Source of the DNA: Reyranella sp.
GTDB lineage: Bacteria; Pseudomonadota; Alphaproteobacteria; Reyranellales; Reyranellaceae
Reading direction: 5' to 3'
Assembly (NCBI GenBank): GCA_004296815.1
Contig: SCVT01000456.1
Coordinates: forward strand, 1-20,942
Length of the DNA: 20,942 nucleotides
In this document: in pieces, positions 7,696 to 14,836 of the stretch
How positions within the stretch are numbered: the stretch's first letter is position 1
How the letters are laid out: every line of letters begins with the position of its first letter
Made by a program: the position numbers and the translations under genes
Notes under the pieces: generated by a model
Told to the model about the DNA's origin: nothing
Databases searched by the model: none
What the model saw: the letters and a program-made list of their open reading frames with translations, nothing else

Positions 7696-8268
7696 ATGTC
7701 AGCGTTGTTGGTCGCCGCCAACGCGATCGAGGCCGTTCTCCGCCGCATCGCCGGCTGGACCAGTTGGCTGATGGTCGTCCTGATGGTCGTCATCTGCTTC
7801 GACATCTTGACCCGCAAGATCGGCTACCAGCTCCCGGGCATGGGCTCGACCCGCCTGCAGGAGCTCGAATGGCACCTGCACACGGTGCTGTTCTCGATGT
7901 GGCTGGGCTACTGCTACGTCCTGAACGCCCATCCCCGTGTCGACACGGTCACGGCCCACCGGCCGCTGCGCACGCGCGCCTGGATCGAGTTCATCGGCTG
8001 CATCGTCTTCGCGCTGCCCTATGCCGGCATCGTCGCCTGGTACGGCGTCGGCTTCGTCATGACCTCCTACGCGACGGGCGAGGGGTCGGAGGCCGTGATC
8101 GGCATCCCGCAGCGCTGGGTCATCAAGTCGCTGTTCGTGCTCGGCCTCTGGCTGCTGGTCGCCGGCATCGTCTCGGTGCTGCTGCGGCTCACCGTCTTCC
8201 TGTTCGGCGGCCCCGCGCTGGCGGCCCGTGCCAACCTCAACATCGAACGCGTGCCGGAGCCGACCTGA
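7696..8268 (+). CDS. TRAP transporter small permease (DctQ family)
   Basis: This 190-residue membrane protein is the small subunit of the tripartite TRAP carrier and pairs with the large DctM subunit. Four hydrophobic segments are visible, at about residues 22-36, 60-78, 96-120 and 142-170. The conserved DctQ patch ELEWHLHTVLFSMWLGYCY followed by AHPRVDTV (residues 56-85) is present, including the RVD before the third segment. An AAAGGA ribosome-binding site lies about 9 bases before the ATG. The stop overlaps the DctM start by one base (TGATG at 8266-8270), indicating translational coupling. Length and topology are normal. Confidence 0.93.
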   Translation: MSALLVAANAIEAVLRRIAGWTSWLMVVLMVVICFDILTRKIGYQLPGMGSTRLQELEWHLHTVLFSMWLGYCYVLNAHPRVDTVTAHRPLRTRAWIEFIGCIVFALPYAGIVAWYGVGFVMTSYATGEGSEAVIGIPQRWVIKSLFVLGLWLLVAGIVSVLLRLTVFLFGGPALAARANLNIERVPEPT

Positions 8269-9653
8269 TGCTTGACTGGTTCGCCGAAAATCTCGCGCTC
8301 ATCATGTTCGCGACGATGTTCATCGTCATCTTCTGCGGCTATCCCGTTGCCTATGTGCTGGGCGGCTCGGCGCTGATCTTCGCCCTGATCGGCTGGAGCC
8401 TGGGCGAGTTCAACCTGGTGAAGCTGAACAGCATCCTGCTCAGGATGTGGGGAGGCATCGCGGTCGATCCCGTGCTGGTCTCGTTGCCCATGTTCATCTT
8501 CATGGGGGCATTGCTCGAACGAAGTGGCGTCGCCAAGGACATGCTCGACGCCACCCAGGTATTGCTGCGCCGCACGCCGGGCGGCCTGGCCGTCGCCGTC
8601 ATGATCATGGGCACGATCCTCGCCGCGCCGATCGGCGTGGTCGGCGCTTCGGTGATCCTGCTGTCGCTGATCTCGCTGCCGCCGATGCTCAAGGCGGGCT
8701 ACGACAAACGATTGTCGATCGGCACGATCGCGTCGGCCGGCACGCTCGGCATCCTGATACCGCCATCGATCATGCTGGTCGTGATGGGCGAGATGCTGAA
8801 CACCTCGGTCGGCGCCCTGTTCGCCGCCGCCACCATTCCGGGCTTCCTGCTGTCGGGCCTCTACCTGCTCTACATCTGGGGCGTCGCCATCGCCAAGCCG
8901 GAGTGGGCGCCCAAGTTGCCCAAGGAGACCGGTCCACAGACCGGGGGTGAACTGTTCAAGGTCGTGATGCACGGGCTGATGCCGATGACGGTGCTCATGG
9001 TCGTCGTGCTCGGCTCGATCTTCGCGGGCTTCGCCACCGCGACGGAGAGCGCCGGCGTCGGCTGTCTCGGCGCCATCCTGATCGCCTGGATGAACGGGCG
9101 CGTGAACATGAAGATGCTGAAGGAGTCGCTGCGCGACGGCTGCCGCGCCAACGGCCTCGTCTTCATGGTCGTGCTGGGCGCCACCGGCTTCTCGCTGATC
9201 TTCCGCGAGCTGGGCGGCGACGAGCTGATGCTGGGCGTGCTGAAGAGCCTCGGCATCGACACGCCATGGTCGATGCTGATCTTCGTCATGATCCTGATCT
9301 TCCTGCTGGGCTTCCCCTTCGAGTGGATCGAGATCTGCCTGATCGTGCTCCCGGTCTTCGCGCCGATCATGGCCAAGATGGACTTCTCGCCCCATATCGG
9401 CGCCGACAAGGGGGCGTTCATGGCGTGGTTCGCCACCCTGGTGGCGGTGAACCTGCAGACGTCGTTCATGTCGCCACCCTTCGGCGCCACCCTGTTCTAC
9501 ATGAAGGGCACGGTGCCTCCCGATTGTTCAATGACTGACGTCTATCGAGGCATGTATCCGTTCCTGATCCTGCAGGTCATCGGCCTCTTCCTCTGCCTGA
9601 CATTCCCCGGCCTGTCGCTGTGGTTGCCCAAGGTGGCGGGCCTGCTCGACTGA
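8268..9653 (+). CDS. TRAP transporter large permease (DctM family)
   Basis: This 461-residue polytopic protein is the ion-coupled transport subunit of the TRAP system, driving solute import with a sodium or proton gradient. It begins MLDWFAENLALIMF, and repeated hydrophobic helices follow through the whole length. DctM-family landmarks include the early GYPVAYVLGGSALIF, PLFIFMGALLER-type wording (PMFIFMGALLERSG), the central ILIPPSIMLVV, and the late FEWIEICLIVLPVFAPI and TSFMSPPFGATLFY. The last two resemble the TakP-associated branch and agree with the binding protein. It starts within the dctQ stop codon (TGATG). Sixty-one bases separate it from the following ABC binding-protein gene. I see no sign of truncation. 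Confidence 0.95.
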   Translation: MLDWFAENLALIMFATMFIVIFCGYPVAYVLGGSALIFALIGWSLGEFNLVKLNSILLRMWGGIAVDPVLVSLPMFIFMGALLERSGVAKDMLDATQVLLRRTPGGLAVAVMIMGTILAAPIGVVGASVILLSLISLPPMLKAGYDKRLSIGTIASAGTLGILIPPSIMLVVMGEMLNTSVGALFAAATIPGFLLSGLYLLYIWGVAIAKPEWAPKLPKETGPQTGGELFKVVMHGLMPMTVLMVVVLGSIFAGFATATESAGVGCLGAILIAWMNGRVNMKMLKESLRDGCRANGLVFMVVLGATGFSLIFRELGGDELMLGVLKSLGIDTPWSMLIFVMILIFLLGFPFEWIEICLIVLPVFAPIMAKMDFSPHIGADKGAFMAWFATLVAVNLQTSFMSPPFGATLFYMKGTVPPDCSMTDVYRGMYPFLILQVIGLFLCLTFPGLSLWLPKVAGLLD

Positions 9654-9714
9654 CGCGGTGACAGGCGCCGCCGCGCCGTCCTAGAGTTCGGGCTCCACTG
9701 CCGGAGTCCGTACC

Positions 9715-11283
9715 ATGCGTCGTCTGTTGGTTGCCTCGGCCCTCGCTTTGTCGGCGATGGCCCCGTCGTTCGCCTCGCCCCAGGCCCAGACCCTGAAGGC
9801 GGTGATGCACTCCGACCTCAAGGCGCTCGACCCGATCTGGAGCGGCGCCTACATCACGCGCAACTACGGCTACCTCGTCTACGACGTACTGTTCGCGGTC
9901 GACGACAAGTTCCAGGTCAAGCCGCAGATGGTCGAGAGCTACACGACCAGCGACGACGGCCTCGCCTGGACCTTCAAGCTGCGCGAGGGGCTCGAATGGC
10001 ACGACGGCCAGCCGGTGACGGCCGAGGACTGCATCGCCTCGCTCAAGCGCTGGTCGGCGCGCGATTCGATGGGCCAGAAGCTCGCCCAGTCGATCGTCGA
10101 GTACAAAGTGGTCGATCCCCGGACCTTCCAGATCGTGCTGAAGGAGAAGTTCGGCGCGCTGCTGGAGGCGATCGGCAAGCCGTCGGTCGTGGTGCCGTTC
10201 ATGATGCCCAAGCGGGTCGCCGAGACCGACCCGTTCAAGCAGATCGACGACTACATCGGCTCCGGGCCGTTCGTGTTCAAGAAGGACGAATGGAAGCCCG
10301 GCGAGAAGCTCGTCTTCACCAAGTTCCAGAAGTACAAGCCGCGGCCTGAGCCGGCGTCCGGCATGGCGGGCGGCAAGGTTGTGAGCCTGGATCGCGTCGA
10401 GTGGCTGACGATCGTCGATCCCGAGACCGCCATCAACGCCCTGCTGAACGGCGAGATCGACATGATCGAGGCGGTCAGCGCCGACCACCTCCCGCTGCTC
10501 GAGAAGGATAAGGGCGTGAAGGTCATGCGCTACCGGACGTCGGGCCAGTACGTCTTCCGCATGAACTGGCTGCAGCCGCCGTTCAACAACGAGAAGATCC
10601 GCCAGGCCGCCGCGGTGGCGCTGAACCAGGAGGATTTCCTGCAGGCGAGCGTGGGCGACAAGCGCCTCTACAAGACCTGCAAGGCGATGTTCACCTGCGA
10701 TACGCCTTACGCCACCACCGCCGGCATGGAAGGCCTGGTCGAGGGCAACGCGGCCAAGGCGAAGCAGATGCTGGCCGAGGCGGGCTATGACGGCACGCCG
10801 GTGGTCATCCTGGCGCCGACCGACCTCGCCTCCATCAAGCAGCTCGGCCCCGTGGCCAAGGCGCTGCTCGAGCGTGCGGGCTTCAAGGTCGACCTGCAGT
10901 CGCTCGACTGGCAGACCATGAACGTGCGGCTGCAGAAGAAGACGCCGCCGAGCGACGGCGGTTGGAACGCCTTCTCGACGAGCTGGTCGCAGGTCGACAT
11001 CCTCGACCCGCTGATGACGCCCTTCCTCCTCGCCAACTGCGACAAGGCCCGTGCCGGCTGGCCGTGCGACGCCGAGGTCGAGAAGCTGCGCGATCAGTTC
11101 GCACGCGCGTCGGGCGACGCCGAGAAGAAGAAGATCGCCGAGGAGACGCAGCGTCGCGCCATGCAGGTCGTGACCCACATACCGCTCGGCGAGTGGTACG
11201 GCTCGGGGGCGGTGCGCTCGAACGTCCAGCTCCGCGAGGTGCTGCCGCCGGTCACTTCCTTCTGGGGCATCACGAAGAAGTAG
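9715..11283 (+). CDS. ABC transporter solute-binding protein, family 5 (peptide/nickel/opine type), copy 1
   Basis: This 522-residue periplasmic binding protein belongs to the DppA/OppA-like family 5. A signal peptide is visible (MRRLLVASALALSAMAPSFA, cleavage near residues 20-25). Family landmarks include EGLEWHDGQPVTAEDCIASLKRW, GSGPFVFKKDEWKPGEK, the FNNEKIRQAAAVALNQEDF helix region, and a C-terminal FWGITKK. Four cysteines, C322, C328, C442 and C451, have matching partners in the second copy and probably form two disulfides. No ABC permease or ATPase gene is adjacent, so it is an orphan in this window and may serve a transporter encoded elsewhere. It follows the TRAP large permease by 61 bp on the same strand, but its own GGAG-type ribosome-binding site and the change of transporter class suggest a separate unit. 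The ligand is unknown. Confidence 0.93.
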   Translation: MRRLLVASALALSAMAPSFASPQAQTLKAVMHSDLKALDPIWSGAYITRNYGYLVYDVLFAVDDKFQVKPQMVESYTTSDDGLAWTFKLREGLEWHDGQPVTAEDCIASLKRWSARDSMGQKLAQSIVEYKVVDPRTFQIVLKEKFGALLEAIGKPSVVVPFMMPKRVAETDPFKQIDDYIGSGPFVFKKDEWKPGEKLVFTKFQKYKPRPEPASGMAGGKVVSLDRVEWLTIVDPETAINALLNGEIDMIEAVSADHLPLLEKDKGVKVMRYRTSGQYVFRMNWLQPPFNNEKIRQAAAVALNQEDFLQASVGDKRLYKTCKAMFTCDTPYATTAGMEGLVEGNAAKAKQMLAEAGYDGTPVVILAPTDLASIKQLGPVAKALLERAGFKVDLQSLDWQTMNVRLQKKTPPSDGGWNAFSTSWSQVDILDPLMTPFLLANCDKARAGWPCDAEVEKLRDQFARASGDAEKKKIAEETQRRAMQVVTHIPLGEWYGSGAVRSNVQLREVLPPVTSFWGITKK

Positions 11284-11368
11284 CGCGAGTCTGACGCGCA
11301 CGATCCTCGAGCTGAACATCCCCAAGTAAGGGCTTGCCCGCCCCGGCGAAGACGCCGAAAGCTGGCGG

Positions 11369-11980
11369 ATGTCGGAGCCTTCCTTCCTGGCTGGGCGGTT
11401 CCTGCCCCATCGCGTGCTGCCCGGCTGGCTGGGCGAGGCAGAGGCGGCCCGCTTGCTGGCCTATGCCTTGGCCACCGAGTCGCGCTTTGCGCCGACCAAG
11501 CTCGCCGATCACGGTACAGGACGCCTCGATTCGGTGGTTCGCCAGTCCGCCGTCCTGAAAGACCTCGGCGCCTTCGCCGACCCGTTGCTGAAGAAGGCAT
11601 TGGCCTTGCAGGCGGCCCTCGAGACAGCACTCGACATGGCGCACACTCCGCCCAACAGCACGCAGATAGAGATGGTCGCGCACGGCGACGGTGCCTTCTA
11701 CCGGCCGCATACCGACACCTTCACCGGCGACGAATACACACCCGGCGGGCGCCGCCGCATGACGATGATCTACTATCTCCATCGCCAGCCACGCCGCTTC
11801 ACGGGCGGACGCTTGCGGATGTTCGATCTTGCCGGTGCCGAGACGATCGAGATCGAGCCGGTGCACGACAGCCTGCTCGTCTTCCCGTCGGCCGCGCGTC
11901 ACGAGGTCGAGACGGTCTCCTGTCCCGACGGCACCTTCGCCGACGGCCGCTTTTCGGTGAACATCTGGCTGTGCGGCTGA
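11369..11980 (+). CDS. 2-oxoglutarate/Fe(II)-dependent oxygenase (prolyl 4-hydroxylase-like fold)
   Basis: This 203-residue protein carries the facial-triad arrangement of the 2OG-Fe(II) oxygenase superfamily: H114 and D116 in YRPHTDTF, H178 in SAARHEVETV, and a likely 2-oxoglutarate-binding Arg, R194, in DGRFSVNIW. The segment RRRMTMIYYLH (residues 128-138) and GGRLRMFD (146-153) match the P4Hc-type core strands. Such enzymes couple 2-oxoglutarate decarboxylation to hydroxylation of a protein or small molecule. The ribosome-binding site before ATG 11369 is weak, so the exact start is less certain. It begins 85 bp after copy 1 of the binding protein and ends 10 bp from the convergent HxlR-type gene. 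The substrate is not deducible. Confidence 0.85.
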   Translation: MSEPSFLAGRFLPHRVLPGWLGEAEAARLLAYALATESRFAPTKLADHGTGRLDSVVRQSAVLKDLGAFADPLLKKALALQAALETALDMAHTPPNSTQIEMVAHGDGAFYRPHTDTFTGDEYTPGGRRRMTMIYYLHRQPRRFTGGRLRMFDLAGAETIEIEPVHDSLLVFPSAARHEVETVSCPDGTFADGRFSVNIWLCG

Positions 11981-12005
11981 GGGCGGCCGGCTATTCGGCG
12001 GCCCT
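11980..12005. terminator. Hairpin spanning the convergent ends of the oxygenase and HxlR genes
   Basis: The arms AGGGCGGCCG (11980-11989) and CGGCGGCCCT (11996-12005) pair with one mismatch around a 6-base loop and cover both stop codons. There is no clear T-run on either strand, so terminator function is tentative. Confidence 0.35.
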
Positions 12006-12404
12006 GAGCTGCTCGGCCGCGCGCGCGGCGCGCGCCGCGGCGTCCTCGGTCTCCCAGCGCATGCCGATCTCGGCGAGCCTGCCCATCACGTCGTCGAGCT
12101 CGTGGCCACGCTTGGTGAGCGAATAGGTGACCTTGGGCGGGATCGTCGCCTCGTAGTCGCGCTTCACCAGGCTCGCGCCCTCGAGCGTGCGCAGGCGCTC
12201 GGTCAGCATCTTGGCCGAGATGCCGGAGACGCGGCGCTTCAATTCGCCGAAGCGCTGCGGGCCGTGGCTGCGCAGGTTGTAGAGGATGTACGTCGTCCAC
12301 GGCCCCATCAGCATGCGCAGGATGAAGTCCATCGGACAGGTGACGCTCTCCTTGGCCTGGGCGGCAGAAGCGGCGGCCGTGGAAACGGGGACGGAGCTGG
12401 TCAT
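11991..12404 (-). CDS. HxlR-family winged-helix transcriptional regulator
   Basis: This 137-residue protein is an HxlR-type DNA-binding regulator, a family that includes thiol-based sensors of quinones and electrophiles such as YodB, HypR and QorR. The family start CPMDFILRMLMGPWTTYILYNL (residues 23-44) contains the single N-terminal Cys, C23, at the position used for redox sensing in YodB-like members. The winged helix follows (RFGELKRRVSGISAKMLTERLRTLEGASLV, 51-80), then the wing YSLTKRG. The C-terminus is an Ala/Arg-rich helix. It is divergent from the flavodoxin-like reductase gene, the usual arrangement for regulators of this type. A palindrome in the 147-bp gap is a good operator candidate. 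The ribosome-binding site is weak. Redox sensing is inferred from the family, the Cys and the neighbour. Confidence 0.92.
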   Translation of the reverse strand: MTSSVPVSTAAASAAQAKESVTCPMDFILRMLMGPWTTYILYNLRSHGPQRFGELKRRVSGISAKMLTERLRTLEGASLVKRDYEATIPPKVTYSLTKRGHELDDVMGRLAEIGMRWETEDAAARAARAAEQLRAAE

Positions 12405-12421
12405 CGAAAAAATCCCACAGG

Positions 12422-12450
12422 TTACGAAACGGTACCTACTGGTGAATATA
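12422..12450 (+). promoter_or_regulatory. Candidate promoter for the flavodoxin-like gene
   Basis: TTACGA (12422-12427) and AATATA (12445-12450) are separated by 17 bases. The same AT-rich patch (TATATA, 12447-12452) could serve as the -10 of the hxlR-type gene on the minus strand, with a TGGAAA-like -35 at 12474-12469. Both are weak matches to consensus. Confidence 0.35.
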
Positions 12451-12472
12451 TAGCTCGCCTCCTAGATGTTTC

Positions 12473-12495
12473 CAGTCACTTCTTGAAAGTAACTG
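12473..12495. promoter_or_regulatory. Inverted repeat, candidate HxlR operator
   Basis: CAGTCACTT (12473-12481) and AAGTAACTG (12487-12495) are inverted arms with one mismatch around a 5-base centre. HxlR family operators often have ACTT/AAGT-type half sites. The repeat sits between the divergent genes and overlaps the possible minus-strand -35. A second, weaker pair, AACTGGGGAGA (12496-12506) and TCTCCAGTT (12520-12528), lies right beside it. Confidence 0.55.
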
Positions 12496-12541
12496 AACTG
12501 GGGAGACGAAATCATGTTTTCTCCAGTTGAATCAAAGGATT

Positions 12542-12547
12542 GGAGAG
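12542..12547 (+). promoter_or_regulatory. Shine-Dalgarno that decides the flavodoxin start
   Basis: GGAGAG precedes the ATG at 12552 by 4 bases. An in-frame TTG at 12540 would overlap this site, so the ATG is preferred. Confidence 0.7.
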
Positions 12548-12551
12548 ATTC

Positions 12552-13133
12552 ATGAGCAACGTCGCCATCGTCTATCACTCGGGCTACGGCCACACCCAGG
12601 CCCTCGCCGAGGCCGTCGCCAGCGGGGCCCGCAGTGCCGGCGCCCAGGTCAGTCTCGTTCCCGTCGCCGAGGCGGAGGCGCGCGCCGCCGAGCTCGACCG
12701 GGCGGATGCGATCGTCTTCGGCAGCCCGACCTACATGGGTGGCGTGTCGGCCGACTTCGCGAAGTTCAAGGACTGGACCTCGGGCCGCTGGATGGAGGGC
12801 AAGTGGCGCAACAAGCTCGCCGCCGGCTTCACCGTCTCCGCGTCGTGGAACGGCGACAAGCACAACACGCTCTACCAGCTCCTCACGCTCGCCGTGCAGC
12901 ACGGCATGGTGTGGGTCGGCCTCGGCCTGCCGCCGGGCAACAACAGCAGCAAGGGCTCGGTCGAGGATCTCAACCGCGTCGGCGCCTCGGTCGGCGCCAT
13001 GGCGCAGGCCCACGCCGACCAGGGCGTCGAGGGCATCGCGGCGTCGGACTTCAAGACCTTCGAGGCGCTTGGCCGCCGCGTCGCGGAAGCCGCGCAGCGC
13101 TGGCAGGAGGAGCCGCTCGCGAAGGCGGCTTAG
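12552..13133 (+). CDS. Flavodoxin-fold NAD(P)H:quinone-type oxidoreductase (WrbA-like)
   Basis: This 193-residue protein has the flavodoxin fold used by WrbA-like FMN reductases, which reduce quinones by two electrons. The phosphate-binding loop for FMN is VYHSGYGHTQ (residues 7-16), and the second FMN loop is FGSPTYMGGVS (56-66), exactly as in WrbA-type proteins. A third flavin contact region starts at FTVSASWNG. Length is typical for the family. The start at ATG 12552 is set by GGAGAG just upstream. The gene is divergent from the HxlR-type regulator, and the palindrome between them suggests direct control, probably derepression by quinones or other electrophiles. It ends 48 bp from the convergent second binding-protein gene, with a hairpin between. 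Quinone specificity is inferred from family and context. Confidence 0.9.
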   Translation: MSNVAIVYHSGYGHTQALAEAVASGARSAGAQVSLVPVAEAEARAAELDRADAIVFGSPTYMGGVSADFAKFKDWTSGRWMEGKWRNKLAAGFTVSASWNGDKHNTLYQLLTLAVQHGMVWVGLGLPPGNNSSKGSVEDLNRVGASVGAMAQAHADQGVEGIAASDFKTFEALGRRVAEAAQRWQEEPLAKAA

Positions 13134-13144
13134 TTGAAAAGAGC

Positions 13145-13175
13145 CGGCGCCCCTCCCGAACGGAAAGGGGCGCCG
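13145..13175 (-). terminator. Convergent-gene terminator hairpin
   Basis: CGGCGCCCCT (13145-13154) pairs perfectly with AGGGGCGCCG (13166-13175) around an 11-base loop. On the minus strand the stem is followed after five bases by TTTT (complement of 13137-13140), so it best serves the minus-strand binding-protein gene. It may also help end the flavodoxin transcript. Confidence 0.6.
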
Positions 13176-13181
13176 CGCGCC

Positions 13182-14765
13182 TTACTTCTTGGTGATGTTC
13201 CACATCACCGGCACCGGGCCGGGCAGCCAGCCGGAGATGCGGTCCTTGCGATACGCACCGAACGCCTTGTACTGGCCCAGCACGGCGTAGGTCGCCTGGT
13301 CCATGACGCGGTCGGAGACGGCGAGCGCGATCTCCTTGCGCTTGGCCGGATCGCTCTCGCGCGCGAACGAGGCACGGAGCTTCTCCATGTCCGCGTCGCA
13401 CGGCCAGCCGAACCATGCCTTGTCGCAGCCGCCGCTGGTGAAGGAGTTGCCGGCCGGGTTGTCGGCGTCGACCGTGACGGTCGTGGTGAAGAAGATGTTC
13501 CAGCCACCCTGCGCGGGCGCCTCCTTCTTGGCGCGGCGCGACACCACGGTCTGCCAGTCCATCGCCTGCAGGTCGACCTTGAAGCCGATCTTCTCGAGGG
13601 CCTGCTTGGCGACCGGCGGGAGCTGGTTGGACGACTGCAGGTCGGTCGCCTGCATCATCAGGATCGGCGTGCCGTCGTAGCCGCTCTCCTTCAGGAGCTG
13701 GCGGCCCTTCTCGAGGTTGGGCTTCACCAGCAGGTCGCCGTAGCTCTTCTCATAGGGCGAGCCGCAGACCAGCGGCGCGTTGCACACGCGGTAGATGTCC
13801 GGATCGCCCACCTGGGCGCGCAGGAAGTCCTCCTGGGCGATGGCGTACATCGCCGCCTGCCGAGCCTTCACGTTGTTGAACGGCGGGTGGAGGTGGTTGA
13901 AGCGCATGATGATCTGGCTGCCGAGCGCATTCCAGCCGTAGAGGTCGATGTTCTTGTCGGCCTTGAGCACGGGAAAGAGGTCGGGGACGGGGATCTCGAT
14001 CAGGTCGATCTCGCCCTGCTGCAGGGCGTTCACCGCAGTGAGCGGATCGGTGATGGCGATCCATTCGAGGCGGTCGACTTTCACGACCTTGCCGCCAGCC
14101 AGCATCGAGGGCGGCTCGGCGCGCGGCTTGTACTTCTGGTTCTTGACGTAGACAACCTTCTCGCCGGGCTTCCACTCGTCCTTCTTGAAGATGAACGGGC
14201 CGGAGCCGGTGTAGTCGTCGATCTGCTTGAACGGGTCGGTCTCGGCGATCCGCTTGGGCATCATGAACGGCACGGTCGAGGAGGGCTTGCCCAGAGCCTC
14301 GAGCACCAGGCCGAACTTCTCCTTCATTGTGATGGTGAAGGTCTTGGCGTCGACCGCCTTCATGTCGCCGACCGAGGCCATCATCTGCTGGCCGAGCGCG
14401 TCGCGTGCGCCCCAGCGCTTGATCGAGGCGACGCAGTCCTCGGCAGTGACCGGCGTGCCGTCGTGCCACTCGAGCCCGTCGCGCAGCGTGAAGGTCCACA
14501 GCATCTGGTCGTCCGAGACGCTGTACTTGTCGACCATCTGCGGCTGGATCTGCAGCTTCTCGTCCTTGGCGAACAGCGTGTCGTAGACCATGTAGCCGTG
14601 GTTGCGGGTGATGAACGCCGTCGTCCAGATCGGGTCGAGCACCTTGAGATCGGAGTGCGCCACCATCCTCAAAGTCTGCGCCGAGGCCGGCGCCGTGACG
14701 GCGACGGCCGCCGCCGACAGCGCGACACAGGCCGCGAGCTGCCCCAATTTCCGCGTAACGTACAT
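13182..14765 (-). CDS. ABC transporter solute-binding protein, family 5 (peptide/nickel/opine type), copy 2
   Basis: This 527-residue periplasmic binding protein is a paralogue of the one at 9715-11283. It has a signal peptide (MYVTRKLGQLAACVALSAAAVAVTAPASA, cleavage before QTLRMV). Shared stretches include HSDLKVLDPIWTTAFITRN, DGLEWHDGTPVTAEDCVASIKRW, PFMMPKRIAETDPFKQIDDY and the terminal MWNITKK. Cysteines C328, C334, C447 and C456 match those of copy 1. A purine-rich GGGAAGGGA precedes the ATG. No permease or ATPase gene accompanies it. Differences cluster in the middle ligand-contact parts (for example HLHPPFNN against WLQPPFNN, and the lobe before the second Cys pair), so the two may bind related but not identical ligands. 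It is divergent from the DODA-type dioxygenase gene, and a terminator hairpin follows its stop. Confidence 0.93.
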   Translation of the reverse strand: MYVTRKLGQLAACVALSAAAVAVTAPASAQTLRMVAHSDLKVLDPIWTTAFITRNHGYMVYDTLFAKDEKLQIQPQMVDKYSVSDDQMLWTFTLRDGLEWHDGTPVTAEDCVASIKRWGARDALGQQMMASVGDMKAVDAKTFTITMKEKFGLVLEALGKPSSTVPFMMPKRIAETDPFKQIDDYTGSGPFIFKKDEWKPGEKVVYVKNQKYKPRAEPPSMLAGGKVVKVDRLEWIAITDPLTAVNALQQGEIDLIEIPVPDLFPVLKADKNIDLYGWNALGSQIIMRFNHLHPPFNNVKARQAAMYAIAQEDFLRAQVGDPDIYRVCNAPLVCGSPYEKSYGDLLVKPNLEKGRQLLKESGYDGTPILMMQATDLQSSNQLPPVAKQALEKIGFKVDLQAMDWQTVVSRRAKKEAPAQGGWNIFFTTTVTVDADNPAGNSFTSGGCDKAWFGWPCDADMEKLRASFARESDPAKRKEIALAVSDRVMDQATYAVLGQYKAFGAYRKDRISGWLPGPVPVMWNITKK

Positions 14766-14781
14766 GAACTATCCCTTCCCT

Positions 14782-14801
14782 TGCATCGGACCCCGATTGC
14801 A
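14782..14801. promoter_or_regulatory. Bulged inverted repeat between binding protein and dioxygenase genes
   Basis: TGCATCGG (14782-14789) and CCGATTGCA (14793-14801) are inverted with one extra base in the right arm. It lies in the only non-coding gap shared by the two divergent genes, so it may be an operator, but the match is short. Confidence 0.25.
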
Positions 14802-14823
14802 CACAGGTTGTCATGAGCCGGAC

Positions 14824-14828
14824 GAGGA
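14824..14828 (+). promoter_or_regulatory. Shine-Dalgarno that selects the dioxygenase start
   Basis: GAGGA lies 8 bases before the ATG at 14837, whereas the upstream in-frame ATG at 14813 has no convincing ribosome-binding site. The shorter form also begins close to the conserved first strand, as in homologues. Confidence 0.6.
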
Positions 14829-14836
14829 ATAAAGCG

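Noticed and set aside
7764..8267. N-terminal extension of the DctM frame through the dctQ gene.
   Set aside because: The extension is the out-of-frame reading of dctQ; the ATG at 8268 in the TGATG overlap gives a normal DctM N-terminus.
9577..11325. A 582-codon minus-strand frame opposite binding-protein copy 1, and a similar frame at 13134-14816 opposite copy 2.
   Set aside because: The two shadow translations resemble each other only because the sense genes are paralogues; neither shows a known domain or ribosome-binding site, and each contradicts a clear coding gene.
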